NCBI GenBank assembly: GCA_030617525.1
Contig: JAUWVG010000124.1
Span: forward strand, 1-6,701
DNA: 6,701 nucleotides
Direction: 5' to 3'
DNA from: Candidatus Aminicenantota bacterium
Lineage (GTDB): Bacteria > Acidobacteriota > Aminicenantia > Aminicenantales > Aminicenantaceae
Shown: in pieces, positions 1 through 5,957 of the stretch
Layout: each line of letters opens with the position of its first letter
How positions within the stretch are numbered: position 1 is the first letter of the stretch
Translations under genes and position numbers: made by a program
The notes under the pieces: model-generated
Told to the model about the DNA's origin: nothing
Database searches by the model: none
Seen by the model: only the letters and a program-made list of their open reading frames with translations

Positions 1-554
1 AAAAAAAGGCTTTCTTCTACGAGAACAAAATGGGCGCGGCTTAGGGAGGCTAGCGGTTCGCGCAGAGCCGTTTTTTCACGGGGATCGAAGAGCACCAAAT
101 CAATATCTCTTTTGAGTTTCTGGTGTTGGAAACCATCATCCAAGACAGCGACATCAAATCCGAGGTTTTTGGCCTTCTGGCAGGAAAAGAGACGGTTTTT
201 CCCGATGAAAACACCGATCTCAGGGAAATTTTTAGCCACCATGTAGGGTTCATCTCCTGAATCCTTCCAGCTGCCAAAAATGTTTTTGCCGTCAGAAAGA
301 GTTTCCCCCCGGCGTTCCCATTTTCCCTTATAACCTCGAGAAACAAGAGCAGGTTTGTATCCCTGATTTTTTAAAAATGCCAAAAGATGTATGGATAAAG
401 GAGTTTTGTTGGTGCCCCCAAAAGAGATGTTCCCGACACTGATTGTGGGAAGCGGAGCCTGTATTGACTTCAGAATGTGCCGCCTGTAGAGAGAACTTTT
501 GATTTGACCTCCCTTTTTGTACAGAAAATAAAAGGGAGAGAGCAGACGAAACAT
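1..554 (-). CDS. lpxK: Tetraacyldisaccharide 4'-kinase LpxK, N-terminal part (runs off left edge)
   Basis: LpxK phosphorylates the 4' position of the tetraacyldisaccharide-1-phosphate lipid A precursor using ATP, at the cytoplasmic face of the inner membrane. 184 residues are visible; the family is usually about 320-360, so the C-terminus lies outside the window. Seen directly: a hydrophobic N-terminal segment (residues 2-12, FRLLSPFYFLY), a P-loop region ISVGNISFGGTNKTP (38-52), VSRGY (71-75), GDEP (100-103), and the family signature DDGFQHQKLKRDIDLVLFD (139-157) containing the conserved acidic pair. The usual P-loop GGTGKTP is GGTNKTP here. I chose ATG 554 because the likely -10 box (564-569) lies between it and the alternative in-frame ATG at 575; the longer start would add seven residues. 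Neither start has a convincing Shine-Dalgarno site. The gene diverges from the lipoprotein gene. Family assignment is very secure. Confidence 0.95.
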   Translation of the reverse strand, partial: MFRLLSPFYFLYKKGGQIKSSLYRRHILKSIQAPLPTISVGNISFGGTNKTPLSIHLLAFLKNQGYKPALVSRGYKGKWERRGETLSDGKNIFGSWKDSGDEPYMVAKNFPEIGVFIGKNRLFSCQKAKNLGFDVAVLDDGFQHQKLKRDIDLVLFDPREKTALREPLASLSRAHFVLVEESLF

Positions 555-563
555 TTTTCTAGA

Positions 564-593
564 AATATACACCATTCTTCCGAAAGGGGTCAA
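564..593 (-). promoter_or_regulatory. Putative sigma70-type promoter for lpxK
   Basis: On the minus strand TTGACC (593-588) is followed after 18 bases by TATATT (569-564). The -10 box ends 9 bases before ATG 554, so transcription would begin only a few bases before the start codon. This fits the nearly leaderless layout of two other minus-strand genes in the window. An alternative minus-strand TATAAT lies at 623-618 but has no good -35 box at normal spacing. Read by eye, no experimental support. Confidence 0.45.
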
Positions 594-596
594 ATC

Positions 597-625
597 TTTA
601 CTTAATTCCTCTGTTTGATTATAAT
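597..625 (+). promoter_or_regulatory. Putative sigma70-type promoter for the lipoprotein gene
   Basis: TTTACT (597-602) is followed after 17 bases by a perfect TATAAT (620-625). Expected transcription start is near 632, leaving a leader of about 24 bases that contains the ribosome binding site at 643-650. A TTG codon at 632 would lie at the transcript's first base, which argues against using it as the start. It shares an 80-base divergent region with the putative lpxK promoter. Confidence 0.55.
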
Positions 626-642
626 AACTTTTTGATTTTGAT

Positions 643-650
643 AAGGAGGA
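643..650 (+). promoter_or_regulatory. Ribosome binding site fixing the lipoprotein start
   Basis: AAGGAGGA, a near-perfect Shine-Dalgarno sequence, ends 5 bases before ATG 656. It decides the start in favour of 656 over the upstream in-frame TTG at 632. It is the only strong Shine-Dalgarno site I can see before a gene start in this window. Confidence 0.85.
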
Positions 651-655
651 AAACG

Positions 656-1522
656 ATGTTTAGAAAAATATCGATTATTTTACTGATCCTTTTCATATCT
701 GGGGCCTCGTTCAGCTGTAAAAAAAGTGCGGTCATTAATGGTTTGGAACTCGAGATTTCTTTTTCCGAAGAAAAATTGTCTGATAACCTCGTTACGGATA
801 TTCAGTACACGTGGAAAACAAGTGATGAATTTGTGAAAGTGGATCAAGATTTTAATGTTTTTGTACATTTCTGGCATAAAAGTAATCTGCTTTTTCAGGA
901 TGACCACACTCCGGAGGTCTCCACAACCCTATGGGAACCAAATAATGAATACACGTATTCACGGAGAATCTATTTTCCCACGTTTATTGATGAGTTCGAT
1001 CCAAATTTCAAAGGGGAAGAGACATTGAGGTTATCGGCTGGATTCTTTTCTCCTTATGACAGGACCGGCGAGTCGAAACAGGAAATCTTAGAAGAAAAAC
1101 TGAAAGTTTTCCCCCCTCCTCTTGACACTCCTGAAACAATTTATGAAGACGGCTGGTTTGATTTAGAGATCGATCCTGATGCTTTTCTCAAGCAGTGGAG
1201 ATGGACAGCGAAAAGTGCAAGGTGCATCATTGATAATCCTCATCGTGATGCCCTTCTAATTATCAGAGGTGGAGTTAATCCTGAAGCTGTTCCCGGACAA
1301 AAAATCATTTTCAAAATCAATGATTTGACTCTGGATGAGTTTGTCCCGGACGAGAGTGTATTTGAGAAATCCTATAATATTTTGGATGAGATGATGGGCG
1401 ACAAAGAGGAATTTTATTTGACAATTGAAGTGGATAAGTCTTTTGTTCCTGCGCAGACTTTTCCGGACTCTACTGATGAAAGGGAGCTGGGCCTTCAGAT
1501 CTCATTTATTTATTTTCGCTAG
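656..1522 (+). CDS. Predicted lipoprotein with two beta-rich domains, function unknown
   Basis: 288 residues. The N-terminus is a lipoprotein-type signal: K/R residues at 3-4, a hydrophobic core (5-17), then SFSC with Cys21 as the probable lipidated residue. The -3 Ser and -2 Phe make the lipobox non-classical, so simple secretion is possible. The mature part looks like two domains. The first (about 26-150) holds FNVFVHFWHK (66-75) and DDHTPEV (82-88), resembling beta-sandwich domains with a 'vHf...DDH.P...W.pg' pattern. The second (about 160-288) has DGWFDLEIDP, WRWT (181-184), an NP pair (194-195) and a terminal DERELGLQ (274-281), resembling the carbohydrate-associated beta-sandwich that ends in 'D.R.LGl.v'. 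Those resemblances are from memory and moderate at best. It diverges from lpxK and overlaps the next gene tail to tail by 21 bases. An envelope role is an inference; I do not recognise a named family. Confidence 0.85.
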   Translation: MFRKISIILLILFISGASFSCKKSAVINGLELEISFSEEKLSDNLVTDIQYTWKTSDEFVKVDQDFNVFVHFWHKSNLLFQDDHTPEVSTTLWEPNNEYTYSRRIYFPTFIDEFDPNFKGEETLRLSAGFFSPYDRTGESKQEILEEKLKVFPPPLDTPETIYEDGWFDLEIDPDAFLKQWRWTAKSARCIIDNPHRDALLIIRGGVNPEAVPGQKIIFKINDLTLDEFVPDESVFEKSYNILDEMMGDKEEFYLTIEVDKSFVPAQTFPDSTDERELGLQISFIYFR

Positions 1523-2065
1523 GGATTGTTTCTTTTTTTCTAGGGCAGCTTTGGCCAGATCGTACTCTCCCTTGGCCTTTTCAGCATCCTTTTTAGCGAT
1601 TTCCAGTCGCTGAGAGATCTCGTTCATTTGTCTTTGGATATCTTCTTTCAACTTCAAGTCATCCGTGCTGTAAAACTCCTGCAGGAGCGCTCTTATTCTC
1701 AGAGCGAGCAGGGATGCATATTCTTCTGACTTGTTCCAGCTTTCTTCGAGTTTGGCCACTGCCGTTTCATCGATTTGATCTTTGTTTTTTTCTTCACTTT
1801 CTTCGGATTCTAAAACCTCAGACTCTTCATTTGTGACGGAATCAGTAGTAGCATCAACAATTTTTTCGTTTGTTAAAGATCCAAGGGCGGGATTTATCTT
1901 TTTTTTGATCAGATCAATATTCGTGATAAAAGTGATCTTTTTCTGTGAGATTTTTGCACGCCGCTCTTTTTCCTTTTTAGATAATTCAACGAGACTTTGC
2001 GGCCATCCCCATGAAGAGAGACAAATAAGGATAAGAGCACTCAGGAATAATTTTTTAATAAACAT
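1502..2065 (-). CDS. Exported coiled-coil protein, hypothetical
   Basis: 187 residues. Residues 1-23 form a clear signal peptide (KK at 4-5, hydrophobic core 6-17, likely cleavage near WPQ-S), so the protein should be periplasmic or surface-exposed. The mature N-terminus, LVELSKKEKERRAKIS followed by TNIDL (48-52), is a pattern I recall from many unnamed exported proteins of Acidobacteriota-like genomes. Residues about 78-97 are a low-complexity Glu/Ser/Asp-rich linker. Residues about 101-187 are charged and heptad-like with no prolines, a probable long helix or coiled coil ending in a Lys/Ala-rich tail. No catalytic motif is visible. ATG 2065 is preceded by no Shine-Dalgarno site, but a good promoter lies just upstream. 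Its last 21 bases overlap the 3' end of the convergent lipoprotein gene. Function unknown. Confidence 0.8.
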   Translation of the reverse strand: MFIKKLFLSALILICLSSWGWPQSLVELSKKEKERRAKISQKKITFITNIDLIKKKINPALGSLTNEKIVDATTDSVTNEESEVLESEESEEKNKDQIDETAVAKLEESWNKSEEYASLLALRIRALLQEFYSTDDLKLKEDIQRQMNEISQRLEIAKKDAEKAKGEYDLAKAALEKKKQSLAKINK

Positions 2066-2076
2066 ATACTGTTTTC

Positions 2077-2105
2077 ATCTTAAAAGAATCATTTTAAGGT
2101 GTCAA
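2077..2105 (-). promoter_or_regulatory. Putative promoter of the coiled-coil gene
   Basis: On the minus strand a perfect TTGACA (2105-2100) is followed after 17 bases by TAAGAT (2082-2077). The -10 box ends 11 bases before ATG 2065, predicting a leader of about 4-5 bases and no room for a Shine-Dalgarno site. The same -35, spacer length and -10 (including the three T residues before it) recur in front of the amidohydrolase gene at 5913-5941, which strengthens both calls. Confidence 0.6.
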
Positions 2106-2120
2106 CTCGGTGATCTAGTG

Positions 2121-2200
2121 CGTAAGCCTCCCCATTTTCGTGATTTCTCCATCATCTTCCCAGAACTCTTAATAAAATCACGAAAATAGGGAGGCTAACG
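2121..2200. repeat. 80-base inverted-repeat element after comEC, possibly MITE-like
   Basis: Arms 2121-2145 and 2176-2200 are inverted repeats of 25 bases with two mismatches (2124/2197 and 2133/2188), around a 30-base centre. The core arm is AGCCTCCCCATTTTCGTGAT. Mismatch 2133/2188 is C-A on the plus strand and so a G-U pair in a minus-strand RNA. The heptamer CTAGTGC stands at both sides (2115-2121 and 2202-2208), like a target-site duplication, and the right copy contains the comEC stop codon. No T-run follows, so this is not a classical intrinsic terminator, though it could protect or end the comEC transcript. A related sequence lies at 6076-6123. Confidence 0.65.
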
Positions 2201-2201
2201 G

Positions 2202-4229
2202 CTAGTGCAGAGGATTTAACGCTGTCCTTATTTTGAACCCTTGACCATCTGAAATTATTTCGATGGCTCCGTGAGTATCCGTGCGGTAAAGAGCCGCCCC
2301 GTTTTCCCAGTACCGCTGAAGGATTGTTGGATCCGGAAAATGGAACCTGTTGTTTTCTCCCACACAAATAACGATGACCGAGGGATTAACCGCATGCAGG
2401 AATTCTTCCGAGCTTGAAGAGAGGCTGCCGTGGTGAGGAGACTTCAGAATGTCGCTTTTGAGGACCGTTATATTTTCCCAGATATTCTGTTCTGCCTCTT
2501 GTTCTATGTCTCCGGTGAATAGAAATGACGTCTGGCCGTATGAGAGCCTTAAAACCATAGATGAATCGTTTTCAATGGAGCCGAATGGAAGACGGCTTTC
2601 TTCTGGATGAAGAATATCGATGGACGTGCCATTTATGAGACGGGAGTCTCCTCGAAACATCCACAGGTGTAATACGGAGGGGGAAAGATTCCGCTGCAGT
2701 TCCTCATGGGAATAGTTTTCTGTCGGACTCAGTGATTCCCAAAACTCCCGCACTTTGAAATTGCGAGCTACGGATACTAGTCCGTTCAAATGATCGGGGT
2801 GGGAATGAGACAATACTAAATAATCGATTGTCTTTATTCCCTTCTTCCAGAGGAAAGGAGAAAGAACTCTTTCGCCGATATCAAAACTGTCTGAAAAAAA
2901 ACCTCCTCCATCTATGAGCATCTTCTTGTGACCAGGGAATTCCACCAGGATGGAATCTCCCTGGCCGACATCAATGAAAGTGACTTTCAAATCTTTTGAA
3001 AAGGAAGGAAAAGGGTAGGTGATGAGAATAGCCAAAAAAACAAGAAATCCAGCAAAGGCCAACCATTTTAGTTTTTTCTTTTTCCAAGGAAGCAGCAGGA
3101 AAAAGAGGAAGAGGAAGTATCCGATAATTGTAGCTGTATGAGGAGTGGGAATCCGGAATGATAAAAAGGAAAACCGGTCGAAAAGGTGAGAGATGGAAAT
3201 GAGTAAATTAATGAGAAAATTGACAGCCGGAACAAGATAGTTTGCCAAAACTGGCGATAGAAATGAGAATAAAAGAAAGACATAGCCACTTAGCATTATG
3301 AGCGCAACAAGGGGAAGAGCCGCAAAATTGAGAAAGAGAGAAGAAAATGTAATCCTGTTAAAAGTGTTAGCCATGATAGGGAGAACGCCTAATTGGGATG
3401 CTGCGGAGAGAGCGAATATTTCGCTGATTCTCAAAGGCAGCTTTGGCAGATATTTGATGAATTTTGGATAAAAGATGACGATGGACAGCGTAGCCGCAAA
3501 GGTCAGCTGAAATCCAGCATTAAATAGACTGTAAGGATTAATGCAGAGGAGAGCAAATGCGCTGATAGATATGGTATTAAAAAGAGTGGTCTCTCTCCAG
3601 ATAAGTTTCCCCAGCAGATAAATAAGCGTCATGGTGGTTGCCCTAAGGATAGAGGGCCTTCCCTCCACAAGAAATGCATACACAATAAGGATAAACATGA
3701 GCATGACGTAAGAGGAACGAGCGGATATTCTCAAGAGACGAAAGAAGAAAAAAAGGATGAAGGAAATAAGAGCAATATGTGCTCCTGAAATCGCAAAAAG
3801 ATGGAATATGCCTGCGTCCTGGAGGGCTCGAGACATGGACTCGTCCATCCTCCCTCTGTCACCAAGCATCAAGGCCTCAAGCACAGCGCCTTGCGGGGAA
3901 ACTGTCAGGGAATTGTTTTCGGCGGGAAAGAATCTTTCGATATTCCTTATAAGGCTCAGTTTGAACTTTGCAATTTGTCTGATAGGAGAGAGTGTGGAAC
4001 CGGAAGAAATCTTTTTAATAAGGAGTGGACTTTTGGAATAGGCGCGGTTGTGGATTCTATTATTTTTTTGAAGCCTTTCAAGAAGGGCAGGATTAAAATT
4101 CTGGTAGCCCCTCGAAGAACTGATCTGTGCGGACACTTTAATTTTGTCTCGAATAAGAAGATGAAGGGGATTAGAGGGTTGTGAGGGGCGAGCCACTGTT
4201 ACCCGCAAGCGGCCTTGTATCGTTTGTTC
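2202..4229 (-). CDS. comEC: ComEC/Rec2 DNA-uptake channel, C-terminal frame (joined to 4199-4588 by a -1 shift)
   Basis: ComEC forms the inner-membrane channel that brings single-stranded DNA into the cytoplasm during transformation. This frame supplies residues 121-795 of the joined protein. Seen: the end of the N-terminal soluble domain (GRLRVTV at 126-132, then an NFNPALLERL segment typical of ComEC), the competence membrane domain with the signature HLFAISGAHIAL (263-274) and many membrane helices (about 265-525), then a metallo-beta-lactamase-like domain with FIDVGQGDS (538-546), LIDGGG (558-563), SHSHPDH (594-600), FTGDIE (692-696) and SPHHGS (717-722). The metal-binding style histidines are present, so the nuclease-like domain looks intact. 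Read alone, this frame would begin at TTG 4208 in the middle of a domain with no Shine-Dalgarno site, so it is not an independent gene. The frame is closed upstream by a stop at 4253-4251, so the shift must fall between 4250 and 4201. It follows the amidohydrolase in the same unit. Confidence 0.92.
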   Translation of the reverse strand, partial: EQTIQGRLRVTVARPSQPSNPLHLLIRDKIKVSAQISSSRGYQNFNPALLERLQKNNRIHNRAYSKSPLLIKKISSGSTLSPIRQIAKFKLSLIRNIERFFPAENNSLTVSPQGAVLEALMLGDRGRMDESMSRALQDAGIFHLFAISGAHIALISFILFFFFRLLRISARSSYVMLMFILIVYAFLVEGRPSILRATTMTLIYLLGKLIWRETTLFNTISISAFALLCINPYSLFNAGFQLTFAATLSIVIFYPKFIKYLPKLPLRISEIFALSAASQLGVLPIMANTFNRITFSSLFLNFAALPLVALIMLSGYVFLLFSFLSPVLANYLVPAVNFLINLLISISHLFDRFSFLSFRIPTPHTATIIGYFLFLFFLLLPWKKKKLKWLAFAGFLVFLAILITYPFPSFSKDLKVTFIDVGQGDSILVEFPGHKKMLIDGGGFFSDSFDIGERVLSPFLWKKGIKTIDYLVLSHSHPDHLNGLVSVARNFKVREFWESLSPTENYSHEELQRNLSPSVLHLWMFRGDSRLINGTSIDILHPEESRLPFGSIENDSSMVLRLSYGQTSFLFTGDIEQEAEQNIWENITVLKSDILKSPHHGSLSSSSEEFLHAVNPSVIVICVGENNRFHFPDPTILQRYWENGAALYRTDTHGAIEIISDGQGFKIRTALNPLH

Positions 4230-4588
4230 TTTTTTTTGATGGAAAATTTTTCAACGTTTAAGTACAGTGTGTCGCTGTCTTTACCTGAGGAAACGGATTT
4301 GTACAGTGTCCCATAGAAATCCACATATCCGGAGGGTTGAAGTTGATGGAGGCTGTTATTTTCATAATTCCTATCGGTGAGCCGATAGAGACTGGAACCG
4401 AATAGAAAAGTTGTCAGGAGAATAAGGAAAAATGCGAACTTGGTTTTTCGGAAAATGAAAAAGAGCCATGCGGTCGTCAGAGAGAAAAGAAGCAAAAATA
4501 AAAGGAGTGGGAGGGGCAGAAAGATTAAAGATGAAAGTAAAATCCCTGCTGCCAAAAACACGGCTAAAAAAAGAAAAGGGTATGTCAT
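4199..4588 (-). CDS. comEC: ComEC N-terminal frame: membrane helices and start of DUF4131 domain
   Basis: 129 residues if read without shifting. ATG 4588 is preferred to the upstream in-frame TTG 4636 because MTYPFLFLAVFLAAG is a typical ComEC start and the longer form would overlap the amidohydrolase gene. Three hydrophobic helices (about 4-20, 22-42, 48-66) are followed by a soluble segment, PSGYVDFYGTLYKSVSSGKD (85-104) then DTLYLNVEKF (106-115), which matches the beginning of the OB-like domain (DUF4131) of ComEC. Zero-frame translation continues nine codons past the A-run and ends at TAA 4201-4199. With the -1 shift after Lys120 the product is 795 residues, a usual ComEC length. No Shine-Dalgarno site is visible; it starts 10 bases after the amidohydrolase stop, so translational coupling is plausible. 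Confidence 0.88.
   Translation of the reverse strand: MTYPFLFLAVFLAAGILLSSLIFLPLPLLLFLLLFSLTTAWLFFIFRKTKFAFFLILLTTFLFGSSLYRLTDRNYENNSLHQLQPSGYVDFYGTLYKSVSSGKDSDTLYLNVEKFSIKKKNKRYKAACG
4229..4237 (-). promoter_or_regulatory. Slippery site (A8G) joining the two comEC frames
   Basis: On the minus strand the zero-frame codons are AAA AAA AAG, a run of eight A residues followed by G. It contains A_AAA_AAG in the right phase, the same heptamer used for -1 frameshifting in E. coli dnaX. Slipping back one base after this AAG gives E-Q-T-I-Q-G-R-L-R-V-T-V, which continues the ComEC domain exactly. I see no strong stimulatory hairpin (only a short CCGC/GCGG pairing at about 4203-4213) and no upstream Shine-Dalgarno-like stimulator. 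RNA polymerase slippage adding one A would give the same result. A nine-A run would be in frame, so a one-base undercount in sequencing is an equally plain explanation. Confidence 0.6.
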
Positions 4589-4598
4589 GCCATTTTGA

Positions 4599-5906
4599 TC
4601 AGTGGGGAGGATTGTCCATCTGCTGCTGGTGATCAAGAAAGTCTAAAAGGAGATGAGACATGATTTTAATACCTAAAGGAATGCTCCTTTCATCGGGATT
4701 AAAAGAAGGATTGTGTAGAGGTGCCGGATTATTGTCCTGAGGGTCTTGAACTCCGAGCATAAAATAAAAACCGGGAACTTTTTGGCAGAAATATGAAAAA
4801 TCTTCTGCGACCATCTGTGGTTTGATTCTCTTAATATTGGGGTGGCCCACAACCCGGAGGAGAGTGGGTGACATGTTTTTTGCCAATTCGGGATGGTTGT
4901 AAAGGGATGGCGCTCCTCGATTGTAGTCAACGGTATAATCTGCACCAAATGATGTGGCCGTACCTTTAACAACATTTTTAATGCTTTGTTCAATTCTATC
5001 CCTGTTGATGTCATTGATTGTCCGAACCGTCCCCTCCATGATGGCTTCTTCGGCAAGAATATTGGCACGAGTACCGCCAGTAATTTTTCCAATGGTGATT
5101 ACCGCTGGGTCAGTTGGGTCATTGGTGCGGCTAACTATGCTTTGAATCCCTTGGATGATTTGAGCCGCAATCACAATGGCATCGATTCCTTCTTGTGGCC
5201 GAGCACCATGAGCACTCTTCCCTTTGATTGTGATTCTGAAAGAATCGGAACTGGCCATCACAAAACCCTCAGAAAAAGCGATTCTGCCGATATTGATTGG
5301 CCAGACATGAAGACCAAAAATAGCTCCGACCTCAGGATTTTCAAGTGCCCCTTCTTTGATCATGAGTTGAGCTCCTCCCTCTTCTCCACGGGGAGGGCCT
5401 TCTTCAGCAGGTTGGAATATGAATTTTACATTGCCTTTGATTTTATCCCTTAGATCAGAAAGAATCATCGCAGTTCCCAATACAATGGCCGTGTGAATGT
5501 CATGTCCGCATGCATGCATAACACCTGGATTCAATGATTCGTAAGTCAGCCCGGTTTTTTCCTGGATAGGCAGTGCATCCATGTCTGCTCTGATGGCCAC
5601 TGTTTGCCCTTGTTGAGCCCCCCTAAGTAGGGCGACTACACCGGTTTTTGCCACTCCTGTACGGATCTCAAAGCCCAAGGACAGCAGTTTGGATGCTATG
5701 AGTTTAGCGGTTTCAAATTCGCGATTGCCTAATTCGGGATTCATGTGTATGAAGCGGCGCGTATTGATGATTTCTTGGTAGTGATCTTTGATGGATTTTT
5801 CAATACGGAAAGCAGTTTTGCTGTCGACGGCAAAACTGGAACTGAAAAAAAGAAGGCAAAAAATAATAAACAGCATGAAGGCCTTCACGCTGGATGTCAA
5901 ACGCAT
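4599..5906 (-). CDS. Exported M20-family amidohydrolase (N-acyl amino acid / hippurate hydrolase type)
   Basis: 435 residues, full length for the M20D family plus a signal peptide. These enzymes cleave the amide bond of N-acyl or N-aroyl amino acids with a two-metal centre. Seen: signal peptide 1-26 (R2, K8, hydrophobic 9-21, FSSSFA-V), ADMDALPI (107-114), MHACGHDIH (130-138), QPAEEG (165-170), GLHVWP (198-203), the dimerisation domain (about 215-320) with SAHGARP (231-237), VAEDFSYF (366-373) and PLHNPSF (396-402). All five expected metal ligands are present: Cys133, His135, one of the Glu168/Glu169 pair, His200 and His398, with the other Glu as catalytic base. The signal peptide is unusual, since most characterised relatives are cytoplasmic, and predicts a periplasmic or secreted enzyme. 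ATG 5906 lies 6 bases after the -10 box. ATG at codon 11 with a weak AAGG would lose the charged signal-peptide N-terminus. comEC follows 10 bases downstream. The substrate cannot be named. Confidence 0.95.
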   Translation of the reverse strand: MRLTSSVKAFMLFIIFCLLFFSSSFAVDSKTAFRIEKSIKDHYQEIINTRRFIHMNPELGNREFETAKLIASKLLSLGFEIRTGVAKTGVVALLRGAQQGQTVAIRADMDALPIQEKTGLTYESLNPGVMHACGHDIHTAIVLGTAMILSDLRDKIKGNVKFIFQPAEEGPPRGEEGGAQLMIKEGALENPEVGAIFGLHVWPINIGRIAFSEGFVMASSDSFRITIKGKSAHGARPQEGIDAIVIAAQIIQGIQSIVSRTNDPTDPAVITIGKITGGTRANILAEEAIMEGTVRTINDINRDRIEQSIKNVVKGTATSFGADYTVDYNRGAPSLYNHPELAKNMSPTLLRVVGHPNIKRIKPQMVAEDFSYFCQKVPGFYFMLGVQDPQDNNPAPLHNPSFNPDERSIPLGIKIMSHLLLDFLDHQQQMDNPPH

Positions 5907-5912
5907 GGACGT

Positions 5913-5941
5913 ATCTTAAAACCGCACCCTCATAATGTCAA
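5913..5941 (-). promoter_or_regulatory. Putative promoter of the amidohydrolase-comEC unit
   Basis: Minus strand: perfect TTGACA (5941-5936), 17-base spacer, TAAGAT (5918-5913). Only 6 bases separate the -10 box from ATG 5906, so transcription would start at or next to the A of the start codon, giving a leaderless mRNA. The element is nearly the same as the one at 2077-2105 (TTGACA, 14 variable bases, TTTTAAGAT). comEC has no visible promoter of its own and probably depends on this one. Confidence 0.65.
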
Positions 5942-5957
5942 CCAACAGAGAGGGAGA

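Noticed and set aside
42..56. A 15-base match (one mismatch) between the lpxK coding region and the right arm of the 2121-2200 element (2187-2201)
   Set aside because: The lpxK side encodes family-typical residues (EPLASL) and has no matching inverted arm nearby, so I treat it as chance.
632..655. TTG at 632 as start of the lipoprotein gene
   Set aside because: The ATG at 656 has a near-perfect Shine-Dalgarno site five bases upstream and gives a normal signal peptide; 632 coincides with the predicted transcription start.
1861..1918. T-rich stretches in the coiled-coil gene that look like terminator tails
   Set aside because: They are Lys/Asn codons on the minus strand and have no adjacent stem.
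3757..4184. Plus-strand open frames opposite comEC
   Set aside because: No recognisable protein features and they lie fully antisense to a strongly supported gene.
2202..4208. The long ComEC frame as a separate gene starting at TTG 4208
   Set aside because: It would begin in the middle of the N-terminal soluble domain without a ribosome binding site, while the -1 join restores the complete domain.
4954..5453. Plus-strand open frames opposite the amidohydrolase
   Set aside because: Antisense shadows of an intact enzyme gene; the sequences show no motif or signal.
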